Of a DNA stretch of 64,000 nt, positions 1 through 11,549 are shown piece by piece. The DNA is from Aelia acuminata. Lineage: Eukaryota > Arthropoda > Insecta > Hemiptera > Pentatomidae. Made by a program: the position numbers and the translations under genes. A model generated the notes under the pieces. The model was not told the origin of the DNA. It ran no database searches and saw only the letters and a program-made list of their open reading frames with translations. The number at the start of each line of letters is the position of its first letter. Position 1 is the first letter of the stretch. Where the stretch lies: assembly GCA_911387785.2 (NCBI GenBank), contig OU426978.1, positions 207,684,958-207,748,957 on the forward strand, written 5' to 3'.

Positions 1-2115
1 TATAGTTCAATAAATAATATTTAGGTGCAGAATATTTTTTCATTTAATATACTGTCCTATATACCTACTGATTCTTTCAATTAATAATGATTTTCAAGCA
101 CCTAACAAATAGAAGAAATTATAATTGTTAAATTAAAAAAAAAAAAATAACTAGTAATAAAGTATTGATTCTTATATTTAATAAAATATTTTTAATGAAT
201 ATCAAAACCATAAAATAATATATTATAGAAATGTTAGAATTTGGAGTATGAAGTTGGAGAAAAAATACCAGTCTCCCACGCTACTATCAGCGCCATCTCT
301 GGGCTGAACAAGGAACTTTCAAAACTTTCCCCTACAATAATGGTCTATCATCTTAATAAGGTAGATATTTTAAAGTTAAAAAAGGAAAAAAAAAGATTAA
401 TAATGATTAAATAAGCTATAAAAATTAAATTGGATTAATACTGTAATAAAAATGTAAACATATTTCAGAATAAATAAATAATCTTATATAAATAAAATAA
501 TAATAAAAATAATCTTTCAAGATTCTTATATCTATTATCTACATTCTTACATAATTCTTCTACAATTTCCTTCTCGATCGTTAAATTATCTATACTTAAT
601 AACTATAAAACATTAAAATGCATAAAATTCTACTAGAATTTGTTCCAAGTTCCATACAAAAAGAAGTAATATTACATGTATTTAGATTTCTTTTGTGAAC
701 GTACGTGCATGATAATCATAAAAAAAGTAATATTAATATAATCAATACTTAAAGTATATGCATATAAAATCAATAAACAGGCTTGTCAGAAATGAGGGGA
801 AGATTTTAATAAAAAAAAAAAAAAAAAAAAAGTTAAGGTAGAAGATATATATATACAGCATTATAAAGCTAGTTGGATTAGTTTTGTATAGGTTAAGTTG
901 AAGTTAAAAAATTAAATATGCTATCAAATTATATGTCTCACCTATTAGATTTTAAGACATGAATACTATATATTCACACTATCATTAATATGAATATTAT
1001 TTTTAAAAAAATTGAAGCACTTGACCCTTATACTATCTACTTTTTGAGAGTTGACATTATAATATAATTTAATGATAAGTAATAGGGACATAAACTTAAT
1101 AAAAAATAATCACTAACTACTTAATGTTGGAATGTAAATGAAAATTTATGGTTATAATAAGGATAGGAAAGATAAAATTAAAATAATTTTTTAAAAAAAT
1201 AAGGAAACAAAAGGATTCTGCTAATTTATTTCTTAAAGAGAAGATAAATCTGTTTAGTATTTCATATAGTATTAATGTAAAGAAAACTTTACAAAAATAT
1301 GTTAGAAAAGTGTAAAAATAGAACCAGAATGTAAAGATTTAATGTATAAATTTTGTTGATGAACTGGTCCTAGTTGTTTTGTTAGAAGATTATGAAATGT
1401 ATTCATAATTAAGTCATTATATTGCACGGTATTATTATTTTTGTAAAAAAACAGTCATCCATAGCAAGGAAACCACAGATATAATTTAAGAAGCATATAT
1501 GGTTGAATAACAGCATAAGAAGGCTCATGGGCAGATCCAACGGAGTGGGGTCAGAGGTCAAGATTCCCACAATTATTATGGCTTTTTTGATTTCTTTGTA
1601 TTTTCAAACGAATAAAGCAATTAGGTAGTTACGGTGCCCTAAACATAAAACTTTTGGTAGTCTCAATCACAGCCTTTTTTAATATAAGATAATAATCTCA
1701 TATTAAAATAGTGCTGCCAGCCAGTTGATTATGAGATAGGGGGGTTATGCTTGAGATGGAGAACTAATGAGGAGAAGATTTACTAGGGGATTAAAACATT
1801 GAAGGAGCTATAAAAAAAGAAGACATTACTCTATGGATTTATGGTCTGAATCAAGCCTGTTAATAAACTGATTTTCCATGAACTTTTTTGCTATAACTGT
1901 CAGGGTTGCTTTGTTCAAGATATGAAGGAAGATTCAATAATGAATAGATTTGATATGGGAGAGTACAGAAGGATAGGTGTCGAATTGAGGATTCCAGGGA
2001 GGAAAATGAGAAATCATAAAAAAGAAGAAGTGGACAAAGGTAACAGATAAAGTACACTATATAAATTGATTTTCAAGCGCCCCTAGAAAGCTTGTTAAAT
2101 AAAATAAAAAAATAT
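1..2115. other. AT-rich region, no gene seen
   Basis: Very AT-rich with many A/T homopolymers, including a 20-bp A run near 812-831. The open frames here are short, low in complexity and lack splice signals I would trust. A short 'gggcagatcc' motif near 1530 resembles the end of the element at 56.77 kb but is too little to call. Exons downstream of the 2.1-2.7 kb exon could lie here but I could not identify any. Confidence 0.6.
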
Positions 2116-2119
2116 TTAC

Positions 2120-2707
2120 CTATACGGAAGAGTAGCAGGTAGTGGTGGCGCGCTGGGAGCGTACTCCGTTCCTGGTGGTAAAGAAGAAGGCCCTGGGATA
2201 TCCAGAGGCGACACGGTCTCTTCAGCTGGCGCCGAAGGAGGCTGAGGTACATTGGACGGACCCGGAGCGTGGAGGTACGTGACATCGACGAAGGGTACGG
2301 AGTCCTCTAGCGTGTCCACTTCGGTAATGGCGCTAGGGTACTCGTCCATGGACAATGTTGAGCCTTCGGAACCGCAAGGGGTCGCGCACTCTTCTTCGTC
2401 CGATTCGGACTCGGACTCGACACTCCCGATACTGCTGAAGGGCCAGTCCTCGATAAGGATGGACTCTTCTCGGTGGTTATCCTCTCGTCCTTCGCGGAGA
2501 TTATCCTCCGGTTCATCGCGGTGGTTATCCTCCAGTTCTTCGCGGACGACCTCCATCGTCTGAGGGAGCATACCGCTGAAGATGGCATCCATGAACTGCT
2601 CGTCGTCACCGAGGCTCTGCAGTCCAGTCCTCGGGGAGGAACCATTGTGCCAGTCATCGTCGGCAGTGACAAGCAGCCGTCTTCCTCCACCCTCCTCCCG
2701 CTCCATC
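2120..2707 (-). CDS. Orphan coding exon of an unrecognised acidic, disordered protein
   Basis: On the minus strand the frame opens at ATG (2706-2704), one base after a pyrimidine-rich tract ending in CAG. It stays open for 196 codons and reaches CCGTATAG|GTAAAT, a good splice donor, so the TAA just after it is probably intronic. The exon is far more GC-rich than its surroundings, which argues for selected coding sequence. The protein starts MEREEGGGRRLL. It has three 8-residue repeats at about residues 60-83 (EDNHRDEP, EDNLREGR, EDNHREES), an SESESDEEE acidic run with likely casein-kinase sites, and a Pro-rich C-terminal third with PPSAP and APSAPPLP motifs. PSAP resembles Tsg101-binding motifs, but such short motifs occur by chance. 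No domain, signal peptide or membrane segment is visible. It is probably the first coding exon of a multi-exon host gene running leftward. A TE-derived exon is the alternative. I do not recognise the gene. Confidence 0.6.
2452..2542 (-). repeat. Three ~24-bp coding tandem repeats inside the orphan exon
   Basis: Three in-frame 24-bp units encode EDNxRE/D-type octapeptides. Units differ mainly by synonymous or conservative changes, as expected for a length-variable disordered acidic segment. Confidence 0.6.
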
Positions 2708-2786
2708 CTGTCGACAGAAAAAGAAGAATATTTAGTTAAACCTAAGGAATATCTGAACTTAGTGGTAGTGGAACTTTATATACAAA

Positions 2787-3300
2787 CTAGCTAGGGTGCC
2801 CGGCTTCGCTCCGGTAGTTGTGTGGTAGTTTTTATAACAGAAAAACTTTAAATTAGCACAGATAGAAATAGAAAAAAAATAGCACTTTCTTGAAACTTTA
2901 AACACGGTGTCAATATTAAGATTCGAGATCTGCAGAGTTCGCCCAAATAAGGAACCCTATATACTTTAAAGGGGGTTGAAAATAGTGAATGAACAATTAA
3001 TTATGCTGCAACTTTGTCGAGTCATGCATCGTTTTTGATGGTTTCTATGATTCTGAATCCTATAAGCGCATTCCAATCCATTCCAAGCAGTCAGCAGATA
3101 ATAAGTTATTAGATAATAGTTAAAAATCTATATTTCGAGTTCAACTTAAGCGTCGACTATTGTGATGGGCCTTTTAAATCCAGAAGTTTAAAAACTACCA
3201 AAGATTCATAGAATTTTTTTTTTTAAGACCTTTCTTCCAGTTCAACCTCCCTTAAGATATCCCCCTCCCCGTAATTTGGCCGGACTATGCACCTAGTATT
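2787..3300 (-). mobile_element. Helitron 3' end (5' limit unknown)
   Basis: Reading the minus strand, a hairpin CCGG-agcgaag-CCGG is followed by GCACCCTAGCTAG and then T. That is the usual Helitron 3' architecture: a short GC hairpin just before CTRR, inserted ahead of T. The element body extends to the right, but no coding motif or 5' TC end was found, so the right limit given here is nominal. The terminus lies only about 80 bp upstream of the orphan exon. Confidence 0.55.
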
Positions 3301-4221
3301 ACAAAATAAAAACCAAAATATCATCATGAGGGCACAATTTTTTCATCATATTTGTTTTTATCCTGAACTATGAAGGGTGATAAAATCTTACTGAAAAAAT
3401 GTTGTAATTGGAATTAGTCATTTTGTCGAATGGAATGCTCATCATACATAGTTAAAAAAAACATTTTTTATAATTACATGCAATAAGAACACTTCAAATT
3501 TTTTATTTTCGATTTATAATCAGTCAATGCAGCTCTTCTTTTTTTGTTTTATGTCTGTTTTTATTCGTTCACTGTACTACTAAAAAATGTTCACTCATAT
3601 TGCATTACATTTACTTAAGTATATGTTATATATTGATTAAATGTAATGTGTTAATCAATTAACCTTCTCATGAGAAAATTTATTTTGTAAGGTATTCAAT
3701 CGGTTTTCTAATTGATTGCAGATAAGTAAAATCAGTATATTATTTGAAAAAAAAAGGTGAAACTAATTATTTTCGCTTGATTTTTTAGTAATTTAAAAAG
3801 AACAGCTGATAAAATAGATAACCTTAAACAACAAACTGAACGGTATGAATAAACAATAGACATTGAGTGAAACACACCCTAGCGCTTTCTGGTAGTCTGC
3901 TGCTCGAACTAAATTTTTCATTCATAAACTCCCATGTCATTCTAAGGTAGACTAATTAAATGGTGCGAGAGGCTCCAAATTCCAGTCCTTTTCTCTTCAA
4001 TTTTACACCCTTAAAAGAAAAACGGAAACCTTCTTCTCCGTTAGTGGTTATATAGCACCACGCTGACATAACTTTCTTAAACGTACGTTGAGTCGTTTTT
4101 GAGCCTTATCGGCACGCACATTGTACACTTTGCTTTATAATATATATTGATTAAACATAAATAATAAATTAAATATAGAGGGTTCGCGATCTTTAGCAGC
4201 TAAATTAAAAACCAAGAGCTG
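3301..4221. other. No gene seen; possibly Helitron body
   Basis: AT-rich unique-looking sequence between the Helitron terminus and the LINE. No long open frame, tRNA fold or terminal repeat was recognised. Confidence 0.4.
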
Positions 4222-4230
4222 GTCATATAA
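4222..4230. repeat. Left target-site duplication of the LINE
   Basis: GTCATATAA is immediately followed by the run of T that is the complement of the LINE poly-A tail. The same 9 bases recur at 5444-5452. Confidence 0.8.
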
Positions 4231-5443
4231 TTTTTTTTTATTAACAAATCCAAGAATGTGTCATTTTTTTGTGATTTACAATCTGCTAATTAGCAATAAG
4301 CAAATACTTTGAAATCCTGTTGGATGAATTGCTAACTTTACTAATACTAAGTTAGCATATCTCTCGGCCACCGCCTCAAAAGTCGTCAGGGTGGATTATA
4401 AGGGTTTATGTTTGTTGTTAGTGTCTGTGCTAAGGGGTTTGTGTTAAATGTTAGTCTTTGGTGGAAGTTTTTATAGTATTGTGAGGCTGTATCGATAACT
4501 GTTGGGATATTCAGGTCCTTGTGTAGTAAGTCATTTGTCACATAGTACGGTGCGTCTGTTATTTTCCTCAATACCTTGGACTGGAATGACTGAATATTTT
4601 GGATGTTTGAGGGTTTTGCAGAACCCCATAGTTCTATCCCGTATGTCCATACTGGTCGTATTAGTACTTTGTAAATAGTGAGTATGTTTGTTATTGATAA
4701 TTTCGAAGGTCTGTCGAGTAACCTAGATAACATTCCAAATCGTTTGTTAAGTTGTTTCCTTTTAAGTCTGATGTGGGTTCTCCATGTCAGTCTCTTGTCC
4801 AGGTGGAGCCCCAAATATCTTATAGCTTGGGATTCAGGGATCAGTGTATCATTGAAGTATACTTGTGGGCATGAGCCATGGTTGAGGGTGAAGGTAATAA
4901 ATTCACTTTTCATCCCATTCATTTTTACCTTCCACCTGGTAGCCCAACTAAATATATCGTCTAAGTGGTTTTGAAGGATGGAAGATGCTTTATCGGGGTT
5001 TCTGTGTGATGTTAGTAGTGCGATATCCTCAGTGAATGTAGCCAGTAGGGTGTGTTCGTTTTCGGGTAAGTCAGCTGTGAAAATTTTGAAGAGTAGTGGT
5101 CCAAGTACACTACCTTGCGGAACTCCAGCTTTAACATCTTTTATACTGGATAGTTCGTTGTCTATTTTAACAGTAAAGTGTCTGTCTGTCAGGTAAGAGA
5201 GTAGTATTAAATAGTAAGTCGGAGGAAGCAAAATTTTGAGCTTGGAAAGCAATCCTTCATGCCAAACCTTATCAAAAGCCTGACTGATATCAAGAAAAAC
5301 ACTAGGACAGTAATTTTTGGATTGTAATGCATTTGAAATGTAATCCACCAATCGGTGACATTGTTGTATAGTTGAATGATTTTTCCTAAAACCGAATTGA
5401 TGATTTGGAATAGCTTTCAATATTTCAAGAGAATTAAGACGAA
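4231..5443 (-). mobile_element. 5'-truncated Jockey-type LINE insertion
   Basis: A 1.2-kb minus-strand insertion bounded by the 9-bp repeat GTCATATAA. It has an A-rich tail (AATAAAAAAAAA at the left edge on the plus strand) and starts abruptly inside the reverse-transcriptase domain. These are the hallmarks of target-primed reverse transcription with 5' truncation. A decayed relative of the same family lies at 53.1-53.4 and 54.65-54.7 kb. Confidence 0.85.
4386..5440 (-). CDS. Non-LTR retrotransposon reverse transcriptase, 5'-truncated
   Basis: The frame is already open at the truncation point (SLEILKAIPNHQFGFR), so the true start is missing. RT landmarks in order are: NHQFGFRKNHST; the A motif as FLDISQAFDKVWHEGLL; the B motif as GVPQGSVLGPLLF; the C box; then the thumb with IRYLGLHLDKRLTWRTH. 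The C box reads FTEDIALL, whereas Jockey-type enzymes have FADD. The first catalytic Asp of the pair is therefore Glu, and polymerase activity would probably be lost. The endonuclease domain is absent. The protein would copy its own mRNA at a nicked target in the nucleus. This copy is a relic that has kept about 345 codons without a stop, which suggests a fairly recent insertion. Confidence 0.85.
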
Positions 5444-5452
5444 GTCATATAA
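5444..5452. repeat. Right target-site duplication of the LINE
   Basis: Second copy of GTCATATAA, abutting the truncated 5' end of the LINE. Confidence 0.8.
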
Positions 5453-6980
5453 CAAAAAAATCAGAGAAAAGCTTATTTATAAATATAATTCCAATTATCT
5501 ACACTGTGCTTGTTATTTTTTGACAATCCGTTCAATCGCTTATCTATTTAGGTGATTCAAATAATCGATGGATTTTGTTATGAATGATTTTTATAGTTTA
5601 TTTCTCTCCTTGATTATTTCTATCCATTGAAAAGAAAGTTAGTAAAAGCCATCTATTGCAAATTTTACTAACTAGAAGTGGAGTGCTGCGAAAACTTATT
5701 AGATATTAGATATAATCTTATTACACAGGGAACTGAAGTGCGCAAGGGGTCCTCTTTTTAAACCTGAAGAGCCCCATATTTTTAGCAAGTATATCGCATA
5801 TTCAAGAAAGTTAAAAAATACTTGTCGAAATAGCTGGGTAAAGGTAACAGTTGTTAATCATTAAAGGTGCACCAATTCCTTGAACCATATAGTTCAAACA
5901 CTTCGACCTCTTTCTTCCAAATTGTTTTGCTCTGTGACCTACAATGTGGCTCGAACGTTGCCTGTTTGTGTCAATTTCCACATTTTTAACAAAAATCCTC
6001 CACTATCAACTTCATTAATGTATGGCGCACTCAATGTTAAGGTTACAGCTTTGAGATTTTCTACTCATTAAAGAATATCTGAATCAGACTGGAAGTATCT
6101 TAATATTGTTCGAGGGTATTCAAAAAAATGTTTAATGTTTTACAATCCATATCAAATCGGAATATGAATATTTGGAATCATGGCTTTTCCACTTCCCGTA
6201 TTTTTGGGCCGATTCGGGACTAAAAAGTCGCCTGAACGGATATATATAAAGAAAGGAAAATAAATATTTACAATCAAGATATTTCAATATGGACCTTCTC
6301 TTCTAGTTAAATTCAATTAAATAAAAATGAACAAACATGTTTTGTCTATGCTAATTAAAGATATCATGTATATAAGTAAATGTATTTAAATTCCTAAAAT
6401 TTGAAAAAAGAAAAAAAGCATTATCTATGGGCGTCAGATTAGTAACAGTGGTGGATAACAGGTGATGCTTGTGGGATAATACTCAAGTATCGAATAATCA
6501 AACAGTTAACTATCGACACATCTACCCAAAAAATTTAAATCAGAATAAATGAATTTCACATGGAAAAATATTTGATCTTATTAACTATCAGAACCATGAG
6601 GAAATAAAAGTCTATTGACTAAAGCTCTTCACATCTTCCACCATCCATTCTAAATCAAAACCTTGACATTTGAAAAAGAAACTATGATGCTTGAGGGGCA
6701 GCCAATGAGGAATCCAACCTCTAAAGGCGATGTATCGATTATATGGTAGTTTCGATTAGCAAGGCCAACACTTCGATAGTTAGCGATAAGCGGAACATTT
6801 GCAATCATCATTGTCGCCTAGACTTCCTCATAGTTATGTCGCACGATCCTTATCTAGCTCTAATAGTAGGATACTCCAATCAATCTAATGATATCATTTA
6901 CACTATAATCATACGTAGAATATTCTAGACATTATTAAAAGCTTATACAGCTTTTTTAGAGCTTTTATATAGCATCATTT
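5453..6980. other. No gene seen
   Basis: Intergenic-looking sequence of moderate AT content. The short open frames near 5.9 and 6.75 kb show no family motif, coding bias or splice context. Confidence 0.5.
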
Positions 6981-7057
6981 TAGAGCAATCAATTAGGAAA
7001 AACTAGTTCGTTAACAAATTACTCTTTAGGTTTATTATTAGTCAGTAATAGGTATAG
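6981..7057 (+). repeat. 77-bp perfect direct repeat, copy 1
   Basis: The segment beginning TAGAGCAATCAATTAGG and ending CAGTAATAGGTATAG is repeated without mismatch at 7421-7497, 440 bp downstream. Confidence 0.9.
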
Positions 7058-7420
7058 GATGGAATGTCTTCAGATTGTTTGTTTTGTTGACGTTGTTTTC
7101 TGTAGTTTAAGTTTAAATTTCTTGGTGTGATTAACAATTGTATGATGATTCAATAAAGATCATGCTTCTAAATTAGTTTATTAAGAGTTACACTTTATAG
7201 AGGCTGTTTGTGCCACTGGAGGGTCTTCCAACCCCTGGGTCGATTTACGGCTGTAATATAACCAAACCAAACCCCAAAAAAGGGAAAATTAACTACCAAA
7301 CCCAGGAGCTTGATCATAGTAATTAATTGATTTACTCTCATAGTTACCTCTATAAAAATAAATAAAACAAATAGTTCAAATAACAAAATATTATAGATCA
7401 ATTGAAAGGATAAAAAAATA
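7058..7420. other. 363-bp segment between the direct repeats
   Basis: Contains a GC-richer patch near 7200-7290 (CTGGAGGGTCTTCCAACCC). No RT, TIR or tRNA signal was seen. It is either part of a tandem duplication unit or an insertion flanked by an unusually long duplication. Confidence 0.4.
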
Positions 7421-7497
7421 TAGAGCAATCAATTAGGAAAAACTAGTTCGTTAACAAATTACTCTTTAGGTTTATTATTAGTCAGTAATAGGTATAG
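7421..7497 (+). repeat. 77-bp perfect direct repeat, copy 2
   Basis: Identical to 6981-7057 on the same strand. Identity over 77 bp in AT-rich sequence implies a recent duplication. Confidence 0.9.
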
Positions 7498-7639
7498 TTA
7501 TACATTATTAAAATAAGTGAATACAATATATTTTTCTTATTATCATAGCACAAGGGAATATACCAATCGCCTAGATCCATTAAAGTGGTTCATTATTAAA
7601 ATTAATAGTACAAGAAAAAAAAAAATAGTAAATAGGTTT

Positions 7640-8300
7640 ATTTCCCAATAATTCTGCGATGATTTTTTTTTTTTTTTTTGTAAGGATTCAAAGTACTACC
7701 CACACTCTCCTTTAGGTTATCGTGTTATTATTCATCTATGAATTGGCTATTTTCTTAATCAAGATAATTTAAACTTCTCAATGAAACGTGTATAATGCCG
7801 AAAATTTTTTTGTATATTATCTGAAGTGCAAAAGAGATCTGAGGGCCTTCAAAAAAAGTATTTTTCAATAAGTTTACAAATTGTACAAGATTTTTAATTT
7901 ATTGAAATAAGAACACAATTTTTTGTCATAAAAGCAACCAATTGATCCCGTTGTTTTTCTATAGCTTTTAGTAAGTTTTTTTTTCTTCTCGAAAATGTAT
8001 CGAAAGTCATCGGATGCGTTTCCTATAATTTTTAGAGCACGATAATAGAATAAAAAAATCATGTTATCCTAAGTGAAAAAATGGCGAAGGTCATTGTTTC
8101 TGAAGACTGCAGGATTATTTCACGAACAGAAGTCTGATTTTTAAGTAATAAAAAAAATCATGTTCATGTTGAATAAATTTCTTTCTTTATTCACTGAGGT
8201 ATTAACGGCATATAAGGGATAATTTTATTCATTTACCATATCAATCTATTTTAGTTAGCGGTTGATTATATTGAATAGCAACCTTTTTTTATTTTATTTT
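7640..8300 (+). repeat. Dispersed repeat of unknown class, copy 1
   Basis: Collinear with 12905-13640. Shared blocks include GCAAAAGAGATCTGAGGG, AAAGTCATCGG and CGTTGATTATATTG, separated by small indels. No coding capacity or terminal structure was found. Confidence 0.65.
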
Positions 8301-9282
8301 TTTTTGCAAACAATTTCTATATATTTTTAAATTGATTTCAAACAACTTATCTCCTAAGATGGAAATCAAGCCTCGGTCGTTTCGGATAAGATCCTGTTCC
8401 GATTTGGTAGGAGAGTGAGGAACGTTATCGTTTGTGGGTAACGAACTAGTTTTAATGAATGAACTAGGCTTAATGAATGAAATAGAACGATTTTCACTTT
8501 AGGTAGGTGAGATGTTTTCACCCTAAGGGGCCGGATCTGAGGCTCTTCACTCCGTTAAACACAATTCGAATATTTACGTTCCGCTAGGGCCTTACAAAAT
8601 AACGGAGAATTAGCCAATACAGAGGACTTGAGAGTTTCATATCATTTTTTTTTTTTTTACTTACATAATGATGGATTGTTACACCTAAATGTTAAAGAAA
8701 AAGTTTTATTTGAAAGATTAATTGAGCCTTAAAATATCAGAATACCTCGAACCCTTCCCCCCAGATATAATAAAATTACTAGCCTGCCTCCCCCTATATG
8801 AAATCCTAAGGACACCCGTGCTAACCAATCCCTGCTGTATGAACACGATTATGAACAATCGGCTACTTTCGGCATAATTCGGAATTCCACTTACACGATG
8901 CTCTTGTTATTACGGTAAACTACTTGAAACTAGGCGCCATTTTAGAATAGCCTAATCACTATCTTAATTAATCTTTAGAGAAAAGTGAGAATCACGGTCA
9001 GTTCGTTTTCTTAAGCAAACAATAAGTAATCAGTAAATAGCGACGATTAGTTACAGAAGTTTATATATTATTTAACATGAACTATTATCTTTCGATATAA
9101 AAATAATGATGCCAGACTACCTGTAAAATGTACAAGCATGTATACAGTAAAAAAAAAAAAATAATAAAAATATAGTGACGAAGTTGTGCGCAATATTATT
9201 TCCGACATGATCGGCCTAATTGAGTGATGCAATAGTCATGAGATAAGTCAACTGTCCAATAATTTTTTATTTCCTCTATTTC
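8301..9282. other. No gene seen
   Basis: A moderately GC-richer stretch (8370-8600) contains a short direct repeat of AATGAATGAACTAG / AATGAATGAAATAG. No open frame or RNA gene is supported. Confidence 0.45.
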
Positions 9283-9548
9283 ATATGAAGGGGTGGGGGC
9301 AAAATAGTGCCAAGCAAAATTAAAAAAAAAAAAAAAACTGTAACTGCAGTCTGCTGTTTATTACGTAAGATTAAATGTCTATGATGGAAATGCCACCTAA
9401 ATATGACTATACAGAGCCTCTGTAGACATATTTAGGTGGCATTTCCATCATAGACATTTAGTCCTACGTAATATACAGCAGACTGCAGTTACAGTTTATT
9501 TTTTTTTTAAATGTTGCTTGGCACTATTTTGCTCCCACCCCTTCATAT
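9283..9548. repeat. Near-perfect palindrome, foldback/MITE-like
   Basis: Two ~125-bp arms face each other with almost no spacer. The centre near 9416 reads ACAGAG-C-CTCTGT. Outer blocks ATATGAAGGGGTGGG / CCCACCCCTTCATAT and inner blocks CTGCAGTCTGCTG / CAGCAGACTGCAG match across the dyad. The arms differ mainly in the length of an A/T run and a few substitutions. Transcription in either direction would give a long hairpin. No coding content. Confidence 0.85.
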
Positions 9549-10729
9549 ATTCTCTTGTTTGCAGAAATCAAGCAAAATTTAAAAATATAATCACATATAG
9601 AAAATAATGAATCGAATTTGTTGAAATGTATAGTAAAAAATCTAAAAACCAACCCGCAGGATTTTCAAAAAATAAAATAAAATAAAATAAATTGGATTGG
9701 ATGGTAGCATGTCATAATGTCCCAAAGACAGACATACGCGACCTCAAAGTTCCAAGCTTAAAACGTAAGCAGACATGAACACAATCGGTTTATAAGGAAG
9801 CCAAGATAAACTGAAACACGTAATTAAATGTAACCAATTCTTTTTTAAATAACGAGTAACAGTTATATAAAGCACTGAGGTAATCGTAACGCGGGGTAAA
9901 AGATGTTTTTCACGTGATATTTCACTGAGTGCCGCTAGAGGACCCGTTATTCAGAGTCACCATGAACATGTGCTGAGCCCTCATCCGCAAGTTAAACGGT
10001 CCATGTAGAAATAATCCTGGCTGTCAACTCGACCAAGGGTTTCTTCAGCGCTGGCTTCTCACCAGAGAAGACAGTCGCTTTTATATTTTCTAAATATTTA
10101 AAGCGAAAAGAAGAAAAATATCGTGGAAGTTTTCAGGAGGTTATGTATTAATCAATTATTCAGCTTTCAGGAGCTAAGAGGTGATAAAAAATCAGCGAAA
10201 TGTGAAGAATTCGTAAGTTCCAGTACTAGGGCTTAAAAACCCTAGTAAAGAATTACAAAATTGCGGCAATAGGTGATGGAGCTCTATGATTTAAGTTTTG
10301 AGAGATTTTGGGGCGTTTTGAGCCCCCTAAATTGTCTATTTTCACAAAAAGGTCGGACAAAGGTCAACCAACAGCCTCCCAGCTGCAACGGTTTCCAAGG
10401 GACAGTTCAGAAATATCCAGTAATTTCAAGTTTAGCGTGTTCGTAGCCCAGCAGGTGAACTTAGGACTTTTTTTAGAAGTTAAAAATCACCTAGCAAAGC
10501 CGCCCTTCGGATGGACTTGAAATGATTGACTTTTGATCCTGTCAGGTAGATAGCACTAAATCAGGCCCTTGATTACCTACCTCATATAGGCATAAAATTT
10601 AAACATAAAAGTCTTTGAAATCTTTTGAAAGTCGATTTTTTTTTTCTTAAAACTGTGAGTATCGAAGAAATATAACTAATTGAATGAATACATAATTTAT
10701 TAACATCCCCTCACATAAGTTTAATATAG
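9549..10729. other. No gene recognised
   Basis: Contains a (AAAAT)n patch near 9670-9690, a less AT-rich stretch at 9.88-10.08 kb, and a short hairpin (ACTAGGGCTTAAAAACCCTAGT split across a loop) near 10225-10247. A 70-codon open frame at 10308-10520 matches no family I recognise. Confidence 0.45.
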
Positions 10730-10730
10730 C

Positions 10731-11549
10731 TGGGTGATTCTCATTTAAGGGTCAAGTTTTAGTACATTACAACTTTTAAATAAATGGTTAAGCCTAACCT
10801 GTATAATTCTTAAATGGTGAAGGTATATTTCTTCATAATGAAATATTAAAAATGAAAATATTAATGAATTATATGATTTTATAATTTCTTAAGCTACTAA
10901 AATGTCCTTACCACGCAGTGTCCCACTCTAGAGTTTGAGGTAAACATGTATTTTTTTTCTTTGAAACCTACGTTTAATGATAGTGAAATTTATTTCCATT
11001 CATAAAGAATAACCGCAGTATTCTGAATTATATTTTTTTTTAATTTTTGTTAATAGTAAGTATGTTTATGTAGTTTCAAAACTTTGTCCCTCCACTTTGA
11101 CGTCATTACCGATCACAAAACAAAACGGCAGAGATAAAGCTTTGAAAAAGGAGGAACAGTGGGGAAATTTCCTGAGGGTGTAGTGGTCACCATCGAGTTA
11201 AAGGACAACCACCTTTGAATTAGCCGATTCAGTTGGGAGCCGGTCTCCGCGCATGTGCCTCGTAAAAAAAGTCACGTACTTTTATTGTTGTCATTACCAC
11301 GGCATGTATTAACACGCTTTCTTTTCAAATTATTTCACTCTTTACATCATATAAATTTGACTATCGTTTGTCTAAGCAAGTTGGCAAAAAAAGATGATCT
11401 CAATTAGTTACACAACGGTTTTGGCCGAATAAAATACGTGGAAATGTCATTACCAAGTTAAAAACCCGTCTCATTCCCACGCCCGAATTATTAGCTCGGT
11501 AATGACATAATTTTGTTATGAAAATTGCCCATAATCTGAGAATCACCCA
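10731..11549. mobile_element. TIR DNA transposon, non-autonomous
   Basis: TGGGTGATTCTCA at 10731 is repeated in inverted orientation at the right end (TGAGAATCACCCA, ending 11549), followed by partly similar subterminal sequence. The motif TCATTACC recurs several times inside. No transposase frame remains. The target duplication is unclear, so the superfamily is undetermined. Confidence 0.6.

Noticed and set aside
2252..2794. Plus-strand open frames over the GC-rich exon
   Set aside because: They are antisense shadows of the minus-strand exon; the splice signals and start context fit only the minus strand.
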